A stretch of DNA of 64,000 bases from Azolla caroliniana (GCA_043228905.1 JBHGNT010000013.1:14756001-14820000), one strand, 5' to 3'; numbered from the stretch's first letter, positions 21,805-33,769 are shown. Made by a program: numbers and translations. Notes: generated by a model not told the origin, from the sequence alone.

Positions 21805-22326
21805 ATGACACACCTTGACGAAGTGGCTGGAGAGGATGAATATGCCGATAGCCACTACATGAGGCCTCATTGGGGAAGGTCTACGACAGAGACTCTCATA
21901 CGGATTAGAGATGTTAAAGAACGAGTCGTAGCACCGATCGACCATGTATCGGGAATTAATCTGATGTCCATGGACTTCTACAAGAAAGGAAAGTGGCCGA
22001 TCAACACCAAGCATGGGTGGAAGATACTCGTTGCGACCCGTCCTATAGAAGAGCTTCACAGTGCATGCCTGAATGTCCGAGTGAAGGTCAGTGACGTCGA
22101 GATCTAACAACTCTTCTTCGTGCAGGAGTCGTCGTCCCATTCGGTGATCTTAGGAGAGCCATACATTACAACGGCCAGGATGGAGATGAAGGTGCTAGAT
22201 AATGGGTCGGCATATGCATGGGTGAAGAGCCAGGATGGGAGGCACTCCCTCGAATTCCTAATGGTTAGGCCAAACCATGAGCGCAATAGGGATTCCCTTG
22301 GCTGCGAAGGCCAAGAGGATTTTTAA
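21805..22326 (+). pseudogene. gypsy-B protease region
   Basis: RDVKERVVAPIDHVSGINLMS aligns with the gypsy-A protease site (DHGSEINLMS); Gly is replaced by Val and Glu by Gly. A TAA splits it at 22106, and a second piece has SSHSVILGEPYITTARME. Confidence 0.7.
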
Positions 22327-22587
22327 AGAGGACTATCAAGCCATGGGGCCATGGTAGTCTAGACAACCGGCCGACACTCCACACTTGTTCATGGAGGTTG
22401 TACAATAACCGGTATCATCAGTCGAGAAAGACGTAGAGTCGAGGGGCGCTTGAGAGCATACGGAGCCATGGGCCCCAACGACAAGATCAGTGGCGTCATG
22501 GAGGTGGTCTCATTTGATGACACCCTCAGAGAAATAGAGAGGGTGATAATGGGTGGTCTGAGCGACGACTGAACGATTCCCGTCAAT

Positions 22588-23640
22588 TTGGTTGATATGT
22601 ACGAGGAGATAGTGGAGTTTGGATGGATGGACGGGTCTTGTCGGACCACCCACGTTGACACTAAGTACAAGACTATGGACCAGAAGTTGTGGCTAGTCGC
22701 AACGTCCTTACCAGAGGACAACTGGGAAAGGATGAAAGGGGTCTCGATCGACCCGAGTTTGCGGGACCCGCATGACATAGGGCGTCGGTTCCCCGAGGAG
22801 ATGCTACGGAATCTCAAGATTAGTGGGGTGGCTTCCTATTGCTTGTGGAGGAGGACCGGTTTTGGAGAATGATCAAAAGTCATGGAAAGGATTTCGCTTT
22901 CTTGCCGGAGGAAATCGGGTGTGTCAATCCGACTATCGTCGAACCTATGGTAATATTCATGGTACCGCATGTACCATGAAACCTTAACCCGATTCCAATG
23001 CCAAGAGCTCACATCCCGAAGTTGATGGAACTGCTCAAGGAGAAGATTGGGATGGGGATCCTCGAACCATGGAGTGCTCCATATTCGAATCGGTGGTTTA
23101 TGGTGCCAAAGAAGAACGTCACACCGCACTTCATACAGGACCTACAACTTGTCAAAAAGGTGACAATACAAAATGCAGGGGTCGGTCCGACCATCAATGA
23201 GTTCGTAGAGGCCTTCACCAAAAAGTTGATATACTCGGTCAGAGATTTGTACTCAGTGTATGACCAGTTCCAACTAGTCGTCAAAAGCAGGGACATGATG
23301 ACGATGCAAACCCCTCTCGTCTTAGTTCAGATGTGTGCCTTGCCACAAGGAGGGACGAACTCGGTTACGCACATGGTGAATATAATGAATAAGGTGTTGA
23401 GGGATTTTATCCCGCACTTCACCATGCCGTTCATGGACAACATCCCGATAAAGGGGTGTCCGGTGGATCAAAAGGACGAGTCGATCGGCGAAGATGGATG
23501 CAGGAAGTTTGTCGCCGACCACATTGCTGACGGTGAAAAGATATTGCGGAGGCTCAAAGGTGTGAGGCTTACCTTCTCAGAGGATAAGTCGACATCTGGG
23601 CAATCAGAGATCCTGGTGGTTAGACACCTATGTGGGCTTG
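22588..23640 (+). pseudogene. gypsy-B RT, first part
   Basis: It begins with the same N-terminal region as gypsy-A (EDNWERMKGVSIDPSLRDP). The long frame 22998-23744 has PRAHIPKLMELLKEK, HFIQDLQLVKK, SVRDLYSVYDQFQLVV, LPQGGTNS and motif C as MPFMDNIPIKG, so the second catalytic Asp reads Asn. A near copy of the motif C region follows directly. Confidence 0.8.
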
Positions 23641-24420
23641 TCATTCCTAGACGACATCCCGATGAAGGGGTGTCCGATGGATCAGAAGAACGAGTCCATC
23701 GGCGAAGATGGATGCAGAAAGTTTGTCGCCGACCACATTGTTGACTATGAAAAGATACTATGAAGGCTCGAAGGTGTGAGGCTTACCTTCTCAGGGGAGA
23801 AGTCGGCATTTGGGCAGTCCGAGATCCTGGTGGTCGAACACCTATGTGGGCCTTACGGTCGAAAATTGTCCCCGGCGAAGGTAGAGGCCATCGCGGCAAT
23901 GAAGGAGGAGTGCAAGATGACCACGGAGGTCCGACAATTCTTAGGAGCATGTGCCTTCGACCAAATCTGGATTCCCCACTACACACACGTTGTCGAGCAA
24001 CTCTATGGCTTGCTGAAGAAGGGGTGGAAGTTCGAATGGGGCGAAGAGCACTCGGAGGCGATGAGAAGACTAAAGGGGATGTTGATGGTTGCCCTAGCGC
24101 TCTGGAAGGTAGTCTATGGGAAGGGAGCTCCAATATACGTAATGGTCGACACAAGTTCGACCGGAATCGGGTGGGTGATCAATCAAGAGGATGAAGGTAG
24201 CACGAGGTTCGCCATCCAATTCAGAGCAAAGGTGTTGAATGAGCGACAACGAGGATATGCCCAAGTTAAGAGAGAACTATGGGGTATCATTTCGGTGGTA
24301 AAGGCCGATAAAGATTACTTGATTGGAACGGAGGTTATCAAAGAGACAGTCTATCTCCCGATACTAGCGATGATCTCTAGATGCGTGATTCTGGATTTGG
24401 CTATGCTCAGATGGATTGCG
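23640..24420 (+). pseudogene. gypsy-B duplicated motif C segment, RT connection and RNase H
   Basis: The segment repeats the preceding about 214 bp with differences, and here motif C reads FLDDIPMKG, the canonical form. The frame then continues through RT connection (QFLGACAFDQIWIPHYTHVV) and RNase H (YVMVDTSSTGIGWVINQEDE) to ELWGIISVVKADKDY at about 24320, and stops near 24421. Confidence 0.78.
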
Positions 24421-24474
24421 TAGAACAAGTCCTTAAATCCAGAAATCCGGCATATTTTTGAGAAGGATAATATC

Positions 24475-25860
24475 ATGGCCAATATGATGTCAAGATCACA
24501 GTTCGAAGGAGAGGACGGCATGGTATCAAAGAACGAAGAAATCGGCATGGACTTCTTCGAGTCGGTTCGACTGTCGGCAAACAAACAAAGCACTCCGACC
24601 TTGCACACGTTCAACGAAGACGACTACGAAGGGGAGTGGCTACATATCGGAAGGTTCCTGAGCACAATGGCAACGGACACAACGAGGACAAAGGAGGCAA
24701 GTCGGATCCAAAAGAAGGTATACAAGTACTTCCTAAAGGATGGATTAATCTAGCAGAATTTCATGAGAGTCCCTTTCATGAGAGTCCCTTGGTCCGGGCA
24801 TTGGGGAATGTGGGCCACATTCGGAAAGCTCAATGGGAGATATTGGTGGCCAGGGATGTACAACAACGTGTACCACTTTGTAACGACATGGGAGAGTTGT
24901 CAAGTGCATTCCGGGATATGTCGATTTAGTGATGATGCCGATGGGAGTAGGCCAAATGAGGTACCTGGTGCTTGCAAGGGAAGATCCAATGAACCAAATC
25001 GAAGGACGAGCCCTAATGAACAAGAAGACAACAACGGTATGCAAGTTCCTGATCGAGGATGTCGTATGCCGATACAGATGCGTCTCGAAGATCATAGCTG
25101 ACCGAGGAGAGTTGGACGCACATGAAGCCACGGAGTTGTTCAACCAACTAGGGTTCAAGTTCTCTCTCATAATGGCGTACAATCCGGAGGCCAATGGAAA
25201 GGCCAAGAGGGGGCACGGTCCGATTGTAAAGGCGAGTGTGTGAGCATGTGATGGACGTATCGGGAATTGGCCACGACTCCTGCCATATGTGTTATGCGTC
25301 GACCGGACTATGCGCAATTAAGTAACAGGGTATATGCCGGCCGAGCTTATGTTCAGGCAGAAGCTAATCATGTTGGTAGAAAGGACCATTACTTCGTGGA
25401 TGGCGGTCAATTGGATGGACGAGTTGAGCAGAGAGGAACTACTAGCAGTGCGGATTCGATAGATTGCGAGGCGACCAGAAGACATGGAGCGAGCATGAGA
25501 TCTAAGAGTGAAAGAAGCGCGAATGAGGAACAAAGAACGCTTCAACCGAATGCACCGACTGCAGCCAAGGAAGATAGAAGAAGGGGGATGGGTGTTGGTC
25601 TACCACAGTAGCCTCGACAAACAGCACTAGTCCACGCGGAAGTTCGCAAGACCGTGCTTCAGGCCATATGTGGTGACGAGCACCAAGGACAATGCCACGT
25701 ACCACCTTGCAGAGCTCGAAGGGATGAGGATAGTAGTAACGGTTGTAGGGAAGCAATAAAGGCCTTCAAGAAACGGCAGGAGGTAAAACCGGATCCAAAG
25801 GTGGAGGACGAGGAGCCGGACGAGGAGCGGATGGGCGACGGATCGGGAGAGGATGAGTAA
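24475..25860 (+). pseudogene. gypsy-B integrase, with core deletion
   Basis: The zinc-binding region is partly kept (WATFGKLNGRYWWPGMY, ESCQVHSGIC). About 58 bp present in gypsy-A, including the first catalytic Asp (VDFVTM), are missing near 24920. Later blocks remain: ADRGELDAHEATELFNQLG and NPEANGKAKRGHG. The C-terminal domain runs to 25860. Confidence 0.72.
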
Positions 25861-26157
25861 GGATCGAACCAGAATCTCCACTACTTCACTACTTGGCACA
25901 TACCAGAGGATGTGCAGTTTGATGGGGGTGGATGTCATGGAGGATTCTGGCCAAAAAGGGAAAGATACGTCAGATGCGTGTGAACGTTGGGTTGCATGTA
26001 TGAACATTAACTCGGCTTAATGTACAAAACAAATGTAAATATATAATATTAATGAGTACAAGACAAGAGTATTTAATAGGTACTTTAAGGATCCCACAAA
26101 AAGAGGGAATAATAGTGAGTGATGGGAGGAAATCGTGGGAGAATCACTGACAGAAAC

Positions 26158-26889
26158 GGTGTCGTGCCTTTTGGCTCCGGATCGTTTGCGTGAGTCGGGT
26201 GGGAACCGCTGGGGTTTTGGACTAGGAGGAAGAATTTGAGACGATTCTAATTATGAGTAGATTGTTAGAAACTTGTGAATCCCACAAGTATAATGTATTT
26301 TATTGATTAATATTTATGTAAGAATATGTATTTAGATTGATAGAGAAAGATATAGAAATCTCGTGAATCCCACGAGTATAGTTTATTAATTGGTGTTTTA
26401 GGAAATATATCCAATTCCCAAATATTTCATACACCTTACATTGTGCTCCCCATCCTTATGTAGTGATTAGGGAGTCTTAGCAATCCATGCTTTTTCTTCT
26501 CTAACTATAGACTCCATGCTTTTCCTATAGATAGACTATATGCTTTATCTAAAGTGATCATGCTTTTTCTAACTTGTGCGTTTTTTTATCAACTATAGCA
26601 TTCATGCACGCTAGATGTGCATGCGTAGCTTTTTCTTTTAGCATGTGTTTTCTTTTAACTAAAGTTTATCCTAGGTGAACTAACCTTTCTATGTGGAACA
26701 TCTACTTTTTAACACTAATGAAATGTTAGTGCAATGGTAAGACATTACATTATTAACATGGACGTGCAAGGTTTGAATCTTGCCCTATGCATGTATTGTT
26801 TATTTTGACATTTTCTTCTATTTCTTCATATTTACTAAAACGTTACTTTATAAGTTTTTCATGTAGTGTACAAAATACACTACGACACC
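26158..26889 (+). mobile_element. 732-bp non-coding insert with short terminal inverted repeat
   Basis: The 5' LTR gives the empty site (GAAAC followed by AGTTG). The insert starts GGTGTCGT and ends ACGACACC, an 8-bp inverted repeat. No clear target duplication is visible. Inside are two related stem-loops (26272-26288 and 26360-26376) and a tRNA-like A/B box pair at about 26706-26790 (GTTAGTGCAATGGTAAG, then GGTTTGAATCTTGCC). No open frame is present. It could be a solo LTR with altered ends, a small DNA element, or a SINE-containing composite. Confidence 0.6.
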
Positions 26890-27202
26890 AGTTGTCATAA
26901 CTGTGAATGTAACAGAACCTCCTTGAGCTATAAAAGGAGGGGAGGAAGACCGTTTTAGAAATCCATCGTTTTGGGAGGGGAAGGTGTTGTCGGTTTGAGG
27001 GGTCTGTCAGTTTTATGTTCTATGCTGATTCAGATAGCTAGGGTGAGACCTCTGCTCGTGTAGGAAACTCGTGTGCTCCCGACTAGAGGCTCATCAGTGT
27101 GCATGTGTGTGCTTGGAGAGCTCCAAGCTTTGTAACCAGCCCGAGGCTAGCCCTATATCTGGTTTCCTCTGTTTTATTGATTATTGGGTTTTATTGTATC
27201 CG

Positions 27203-27204
<2 letters not shown>

Positions 27205-27260
<56 letters not shown>
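27205..27260 (+). repeat. (CT)n microsatellite at LINE-A 3' boundary
   Basis: About 28 CT units in the gypsy-B LTR, ending where LINE-A sequence begins. Confidence 0.95.
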
Positions 27261-27263
<3 letters not shown>

Positions 27264-27369
27264 AAATAATGGCTTTCATTACGAAAGAAAAAAACACCAC
27301 CATGACTAACTTACTACAAAGTATAGAACCCTTCTATCAAGGGATCTAAAGAATACTGCGACACCAAAC

Positions 27370-28443
27370 TCAATGCCACCCTACACACCAATTCAAATGG
27401 TGAGTATGATGATATGTGACCTTGCAGAGTTCTCTCTCTTCCTGGTTGAGATTTCGTGACTTCTCTAGCACTGTCAATTGCCACAAAAGAAGTCCTTTTA
27501 ACTTTAGAACATATTTTCTCACCCCAACTTGCGAATCAAAAATGAAGGCATTCCGCATATTCCAATTGAACCATAGCCCCCAATACCTCAAGAACTCAAA
27601 AATAATTTGAAAATGAGGCATCGGTTCATTGTTCTCCATATGTGCAAAAACCCAATTGAAGGAAGATAGACTTACTCCTATTAGAGACATCCACACTAAA
27701 CTGATACACCTCCAAACCATCCTTGCCATCGGGCATGAAATAAATCGATGCCTACTATGTTCCAATTCCACCGAACAAAAGAAACACAACCCTTTAGTAA
27801 TGTTTCTTTTTTTTAATGCATCCCCTAATAGTAAAGCTCCAACCATAACTCTCCAAATAAATACCTTCGCTCGTAGCATCAATCGAGAACACCAACATGC
27901 CTTGATGACTTGAAACCACCAAGTAATGGGCTTATGAAAACCCCATATCTTTATAACCCTTTCTTCCAACCACTTATGTTTGTCAATCAACTTGTGATAA
28001 GCAATATTCGTTGAGATCATAGTCAATCTCTTATTTCCAACAAACCTCCAATCAAGCTCTTGAGATCCCCCATCTAAATCAGGAATTGGCTCATGCGAAG
28101 ATAGTATTTGTTGCAACTTATCCCAAATAAAGTTATAACCTTTTGGAATACGAAATGTTGATCTTATTGTTCGAAAAGCCATTAATCTTCTTTGTGAAAC
28201 CAACATAGCATCCTTAACTGTTACCAAACCCAATCTAGCCATCCGATTATATTGAAGGTTAAGAATTTGTTTACCTTCCCACCTCAACAACGTTGATGTT
28301 GCCAAAACCTCCATTTGTAATGAATTGGCACATCCCCTTTCTTGTGGGGGATGCCATTCCACAAAATCCAACATACTTTGCCAAGATGTCAACAAATGAT
28401 TAACTATCATAGACCATGTACATTTGGCATCAATTCGCTTCAA
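27370..28443 (-). pseudogene. LINE-A ORF2 C-terminal region (zf-RVT-like)
   Basis: A 357-codon frame. It contains LRAKVFIWRVMVGALLLGDA, then CFFCSVELEHSRHRFISCPMARMVW, the C-C-H-C arrangement of the zf-RVT domain found downstream of plant LINE reverse transcriptases, and further on FLRYWGLWFNWNMRNAF. It likely helps bind element RNA. Confidence 0.82.
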
Positions 28444-30245
28444 CCTTCATGTTTCCAAGCTTTATTTTGTTCTTCTCTATAAAGTATGCCACCATTTCTG
28501 TCCAAGGTTGTACACCTTCAAACATGAATCGAATGAAAGTAAATTGACGAGCCACCATATGCTCATATAGATTCAATATTGATGCCCCACCAAGACGCTT
28601 CAGAGTACAAACATGATCCCATGCAAACCATGACAAGGCACTTTTCCCTTTTCTTTTCCATAACAACATTCACATCGAGCGTGACAACATTTCAAGAGCT
28701 TTCTTTGACCATGGGAGCAAATGAAGATAACATGATACCATAAAGACCATAATCGATTGGACCACCTTAAGTCGTACATGAAAAGGCCAAAATTGAGACC
28801 TCCAATACATAAACTTATCCTCCAACCTTTTGGATACCCACTCAATAAGTTTCACATGAGAAACTTCTGTGCCAATTGGATATCCAAGATGACGACAAAT
28901 CATACCACGATGTACTATCTTGCCTGACCACCCCAACCCTAACACATCTTGTTCTGTACATGAAATGAGGACAGATTTATGTATATTAATTCTCAACCCT
29001 GAAGCATTTGAAAACAATTCCCACACCTCTCTTGTCTTACTAATATTTTCCCGATTGGGTGCCAAAAACCTAATATGGTCATCTGCAAGAGCTTGAACAA
29101 TACATGGCTTCTCTGATGGCAACCTTAGTCCAAGCAGGTCTTCCTCCATAGCCATATTGTGTAACTTAACAAGAATAGGATGTGTCACAATAGTGAATAG
29201 TAAAGGACTTACCGGGCATCCTTGTCTAACTAACCTTCGAATAGAAATTGGTTGTGTTACTCCTTCATTAAACATCACATGTGAAACCGAACCCTCCCCT
29301 AATGTGTATATCAACTTAGACATACAATCACCAAAACCCATATGAGACATCAATTGATTTATAAATGACCAATCCACATTATCATAGGCTTTCTCGATAT
29401 CCAATTGTAGCAACACTAATTCTTGTTTAGACTCCTTTGCATAAGTCAATTGCCATTTGAACATTTAAAATATTATGTAAAATGTCTCTTTTTGCTAAAA
29501 ACCCATATTGAGCATTATGAATAATAGAAGGTAAAAGCTTATGCAACCTATTGGCCATCACTTTTGCAAAAATCTTGTACATTCCCCCCATTAATGAAAT
29601 ACGCCTCCATTGAGCAAAGGAAGATGGAGAAGGCACCTTCAACAAAAGCTTGATCAAACCAATCTTCCAAGAATGAGGCATTTCCCCTAATGTCCACACC
29701 TTCTGAAATAAAACTGTAAAAGGCCCCTTTAACTTAATCACATATTTCATAAAGAGTTCATGTGTTAATCCATCCCACCCAGGACTCTTATCATTAGTAA
29801 AATGTGACATGACATGTTCCACCTCATCATTTGAAATATTAGCATCTAATGATTGTGCCACATCATGCGATACATGATTTTTCACTCCATTAAAAAATAC
29901 ATCTCTATCCTTTTTAACATTATCATCGATACACACTTGTACATCCAACAATTGTGAATAATATTCTATGCATTTCTTCACAATTTCTTGAGGATCGGAA
30001 CACATGATACCATTTTCCTCTAACCTTACCACATTATGTCGTGCATGTGATTCATGAAGGTCATGAAAAAACTTATGTGATTGACAATTAGCATCATCCA
30101 CTTCTTGTCTTAGACGATGTAGTCTAGCATGTTGATAATTTTTTGTTGTTAGGTCATGCATCGCAGAAATTAATACCTCTTGATATCCCATCAACTCTAC
30201 ATCCGTTGGCCAATAAGTTAACAATGAGTTGCATTTATCAAGCAA
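28430..30245 (-). pseudogene. LINE-A ORF2 reverse transcriptase
   Basis: Pieces 29427-30245, 28670-29464 and 28430-28845 in different frames. Motifs: SPGWDGLTHELF; GEMPHSWKIGLIKLLLK; WRRISLMGGMYKIFAKVMANR; motif A LLQLDIEKAYDNVDW; RQGCPVSPLLF; and motif C as ALADDHIRF (near 29074). Both aspartates of motif C remain. The enzyme copies LINE RNA at the nicked target. Confidence 0.87.
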
Positions 30246-30259
30246 ATTAACTAGGAGAC

Positions 30260-31203
30260 TTAATTTCTTTCTCCTTTTAAAAGCTGGTGAATTCCATAAT
30301 ATCTAGTTAATCTCTGAACATTTGCAACAAATACTTCCCACGCTTCATACGCATCAAATTGAACATGATAGGCAAATGCATCAATCAATTGATACATATA
30401 GGCATGGAAGACCTCATGATCCAAAAATGATGAATTAAAAATCAACGATGGTTGTCCTAGAAACTCATGAAAACCTTTAATTGAATGGTGATTGAACTCA
30501 AAAATTAATGGGAAATGATTTGATATAATTGACCTATAAGACACTGAAATATCCATCCAAAATCTCTAGTAAAAAACCTTCAATATGCATTACATACATT
30601 CAATCCAACCTACTCCAAGTATCCTTATATTGAGCCGATTGAAAGGTATAACCAGGTTCATCTCCCTTGATCCATTTCCATACATCCCTTAACATGACTT
30701 CAGTCTCAAAATCTCCCCATTCTTGAGCCTCTGGTCCATCCATAATAGAGTGAATAGATGTTGATTGATCTGTCTCACAACAAACATTAAAATCTCCCAT
30801 CAATAAACCCGATCTACCATTATCAAGCACTAAGTTTAGAGATCTCCATCACAACTTTTGTTCTTGTGAAACATTTGATGCATATAAACACACCAACTAA
30901 CAAAAGAGCTTGCCCTTCATAACATATCTCTACCACAATAAATCTTCCAAATTCATCTGAAACAATTACTTTTTGGTGAAATTTATCTCTTATAAACATG
31001 ACAATCCCTAAATAATCCCCATGAACCTTGCCAGCATAACATAATGTATAACCCTTAGAATAACTAATTAAACCAGCATTACGATGATATTTATGCTCTA
31101 CTGCACATAAAACATCCCATTGCTCACTTAACACAATCCTCCAAACCTCATGCATTCTAAATCTAGAACACAATCCCCTCACATTCCATGTGGTGATCTT
31201 CAT
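30260..31203 (-). pseudogene. LINE-A ORF2 endonuclease
   Basis: It starts MKITTWNVRGLCSRF (the Asn of the EEP fold), then LCAVEHKYHR with the metal-binding Glu, and LLMGDFNVCCE with the Asp/Asn pair. Frame breaks lie near 30825 and 30600. The final SDHxP-type block reads ISNHFPLIFEF (30500). It nicks target DNA to prime reverse transcription. Confidence 0.82.
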
Positions 31204-32553
31204 ACTTTATTTTTTCCTTTTATTCGAGAAATCTCCTTCTCCTTCACTGCTAATGTTTCTGCCATATCCTGAAATAAATCCCCTAAGATTGCATATGAAT
31301 TACTATGGGAATGCAAAACTCCAGACCCCGATGGCTCCTCATGTGAACGAGGCATCGATTTCCGTTTATTCCAAGGAACATACAAATTACCTTTATTATC
31401 AAAAGATAATTTCTTTGGATAGTCCTCTTGACGAGCCCATGGTTTATTCCGCATGGGATGTGTCGGTGTGACCTTCTCCATAGATACATTATGCCCAACA
31501 TTTTTATTAGACTTCTTCATCTTTCCAGAAACTATTGACCATTGTCCTTCATCCTCTAGAGTCTTTCCATCCTTCTCATTCACAATTTGTGGTTCGTTTG
31601 TTTGCTCTGAAATTGTCAAAGCTTGAATCTGATCATGAGTTGTAGGCTCTTCATGTACCACTTCCACTACATTATTTCTTTTTTTAGGACACTCGGCCAT
31701 AAAATGGCCCAACACACCACAATGGAAACAATGTCCTGCAAATGTACCCCATTTAAGCCGAAAATACATAGGCGGCATACCAGAGCATGCAATCTGTAAA
31801 CAACTTGGCCTCTTTATAGCAGTATTCCAAAGAATACACATCCAATATCGATTTTGAGCATTAGCACTAGGAGGCACCAAGATCTTTCCCAACTTTTCCA
31901 TCAATGACCGTAATATTGGCCAAACCACTGAATATGTGCACTCTACCTCAACCCATACGAGACACTCTTGCTTTAATATATCTTGGTATTCCATAGTGGT
32001 CTCCACAGAACAATATGAACCAAACTTTTCTCATAAAAAACTGGCATTTTATTGAGTAATTTCTCTTTATACTCTTGTGATACCAAAACAACCTCATAAA
32101 ATCCACGAGGACCAGCATAAACATCCTAAACACAATCAGCTTGTAAAATCCCACGTAACCATTGTTTGACCCTCCAAAGGAAAGATATCTTTCCCGTGAA
32201 AAACAATACGACCCCTTTATCACAAAAATTAGCAAATGAGCCCAAAAACTCCTTATTGTCTATTTCTACCTTAGCCACTTCATCGTCAACAAACTCCTCA
32301 ACAACTTTCACATTCTCCCTTATACAATCTTCCATTAATTTATTTGCAATGCATCTTAAATGTTCCCAATGACTATCATCTTTCTCAATATCATCTTGTC
32401 GCATTGCATCAACATAAGACATGTCATTGCTATTATCTCCAATACATCGTTTTCTTTTACCATCCCCTCTTGGGCTTGATACTTACTCAACCATGCATGA
32501 ATCCTTTGAAGAATTTGGAGACTCATCCATATTCATGAAAACACTACCATCCA
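31200..32553 (-). pseudogene. LINE-A ORF1 with CCHC zinc knuckle
   Basis: Pieces 32126-32422, 31948-32235 and 31200-32006. The first start may be the ATG near 32553, but a stop follows about 25 codons later. The middle holds a DUF4283-like region (FTGKISFLWRVKQWLRGIL) and the zinc knuckle CFHCGVLGHFMAEC at 31689-31730; a basic tail follows. ORF1 proteins bind LINE RNA. Confidence 0.78.
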
Positions 32554-32818
32554 TATGACAAGAAATAGGAGAGAGCTCACTTACAAGTAATTGTGTTGGA
32601 GAAGGAATCAAAGCAAGTGATCATAAGATGCATGCAATCAAATAGAATTTTTACTCGTAACGTTCTACCAAGACCACCAAATGATACATGTAAATACTCT
32701 TTAGAAAGCTATATGTGCAAGCTTCCAAACGAGCTAAAGAAACAAAGGAAACGGACACCGTAGCAAGAAGATACATCAAAATTAGTGTTTGTCCTTCTCC
32801 AACATCTCCGAACTTTGC

Positions 32819-32822
<4 letters not shown>

Positions 32823-32868
<46 letters not shown>
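32823..32868 (+). repeat. (CT)n microsatellite at LINE-A 5' boundary
   Basis: About 23 CT units. Together with 27205-27260 it brackets LINE-A. Confidence 0.95.
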
Positions 32869-32870
<2 letters not shown>

Positions 32871-33467
32871 GAGGTGGGAAAGCGAACATATTATGAATTT
32901 GAGAACACATGCAATCATGGAGATATTAAGTGTTGGTTCCTCAAGAAATACATTTAACACACTTTGGTGACACCGGTGCTTCTCTATGGGGTGGTAGCAT
33001 CCCAAAATCTACCTGGAAAGAGTTTGAAAATGTCCAAAAAATATTTCTTACAAAGTTTATACAAGTTAAGAAACAAATGCCATACATCCTCCTCCTCCTT
33101 GAGACGGGGTCACTTCCCATTGAGATATTGGCCATGAAAAGGGTTGTTGAGTACAGGCTTAAGGTTCAAAAAAGTCCCTCACATCGACTTCCTAGAATTG
33201 CATGGGAAGCAAGCAAAAAGATCCAAAACACGTATAAAAGCAAAATTTTGTGTTCCAGTTGGATGCAAGATATGAAAAAGTTGTTTGGTAAATGGGATGC
33301 AACACATTTGCTTCATGATGCATCACTAGATCCCTCTATAAATGAGGCCTTTTTGCAATGCCAACATATCATGACTAGGGAAAAATGTGGAGGCACACGC
33401 TTTATACTACACATGTTACACCTAACTACAAAACCATATTCTTCATGGAATGGGGAAACCGTTGTCG

Positions 33468-33592
33468 TGAAGGATTTGCTTCACAATATAAAAATAAATT
33501 TAAATATTGAATTCAGTAATATTTCAAACACTTAAACCTACAACCTTATAAGCCAAGCACAATGTATATACCACTAGGGTAGGCTATTTGTT
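33468..33592 (-). repeat. tRNA-derived SINE-like unit, older copy
   Basis: On minus, TAGCCTACCCTAGTGG (A-box-like) and a decayed B-box AGGTTTAAGTG, followed by the same 3' tail as the next unit (TTATATTGTGAAGCA). It is inserted in the LINE-B coding region. Confidence 0.5.
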
Positions 33593-33601
33593 TTTAGAAA
33601 T

Positions 33602-33722
33602 GTTGTCAAGAATGTGCTTCACTATATAAGAATAAACTTAAAATTGAGGGACTTGAACCCTCAACCTTGTATATCAAGCACAAAGCATACACCACTAAGC
33701 TAGGTTATTTGTTTTAGGGTTA
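33602..33722 (-). repeat. tRNA-derived SINE-like unit, better-preserved copy
   Basis: On minus it carries TAGCTTAGTGGTGTATGC, fitting the Pol III A box, and GGGTTCAAGTCCC, fitting the B box, about 35 bp apart. The tail ends TTATATAGTGAAGCACATTC. It is head-to-tail with 33468-33592. Confidence 0.6.
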
Positions 33723-33769
33723 TATCCATCATTATAGTTATCACAATACATGGGAGCTCAAATGAGCAT

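Larger units (their letters stand above)
19314..27260 (+). mobile_element. gypsy-B: Ty3/gypsy element, same family as gypsy-A
   Basis: An 896-bp 5' LTR, primer region, gag, protease, RT with internal duplication, RNase H, integrase with a deletion, polypurine tract, and a 3' LTR from 25933 that is cut by LINE-A in its (CT)n run. It inserted into the LTR of copia-3. Coding regions carry many stops. Confidence 0.9.
25933..27260 (+). repeat. gypsy-B 3' LTR with insert, 3' end lost
   Basis: It aligns with the 5' LTR from TGTCATGG to the (CT)n run. TATAAAAG lies at 26929-26936. A 732-bp insert (26158-26889) interrupts U3. The LTR stops within (CT)n at 27260, where LINE-A begins. Confidence 0.82.
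27261..32822 (-). mobile_element. LINE-A: near full-length L1-like non-LTR retrotransposon
   Basis: On minus: ORF1 with a CCHC knuckle, then ORF2 with an apurinic-type endonuclease, reverse transcriptase and C-terminal Cys/His region. This is the plant L1 layout. It is about 5.5 kb and is flanked on both sides by (CT)n. ORF2 needs about seven frame pieces, so the copy is inactive but not old. Related truncated copies lie at 35940-37950 and 51335-52590. Confidence 0.9.
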
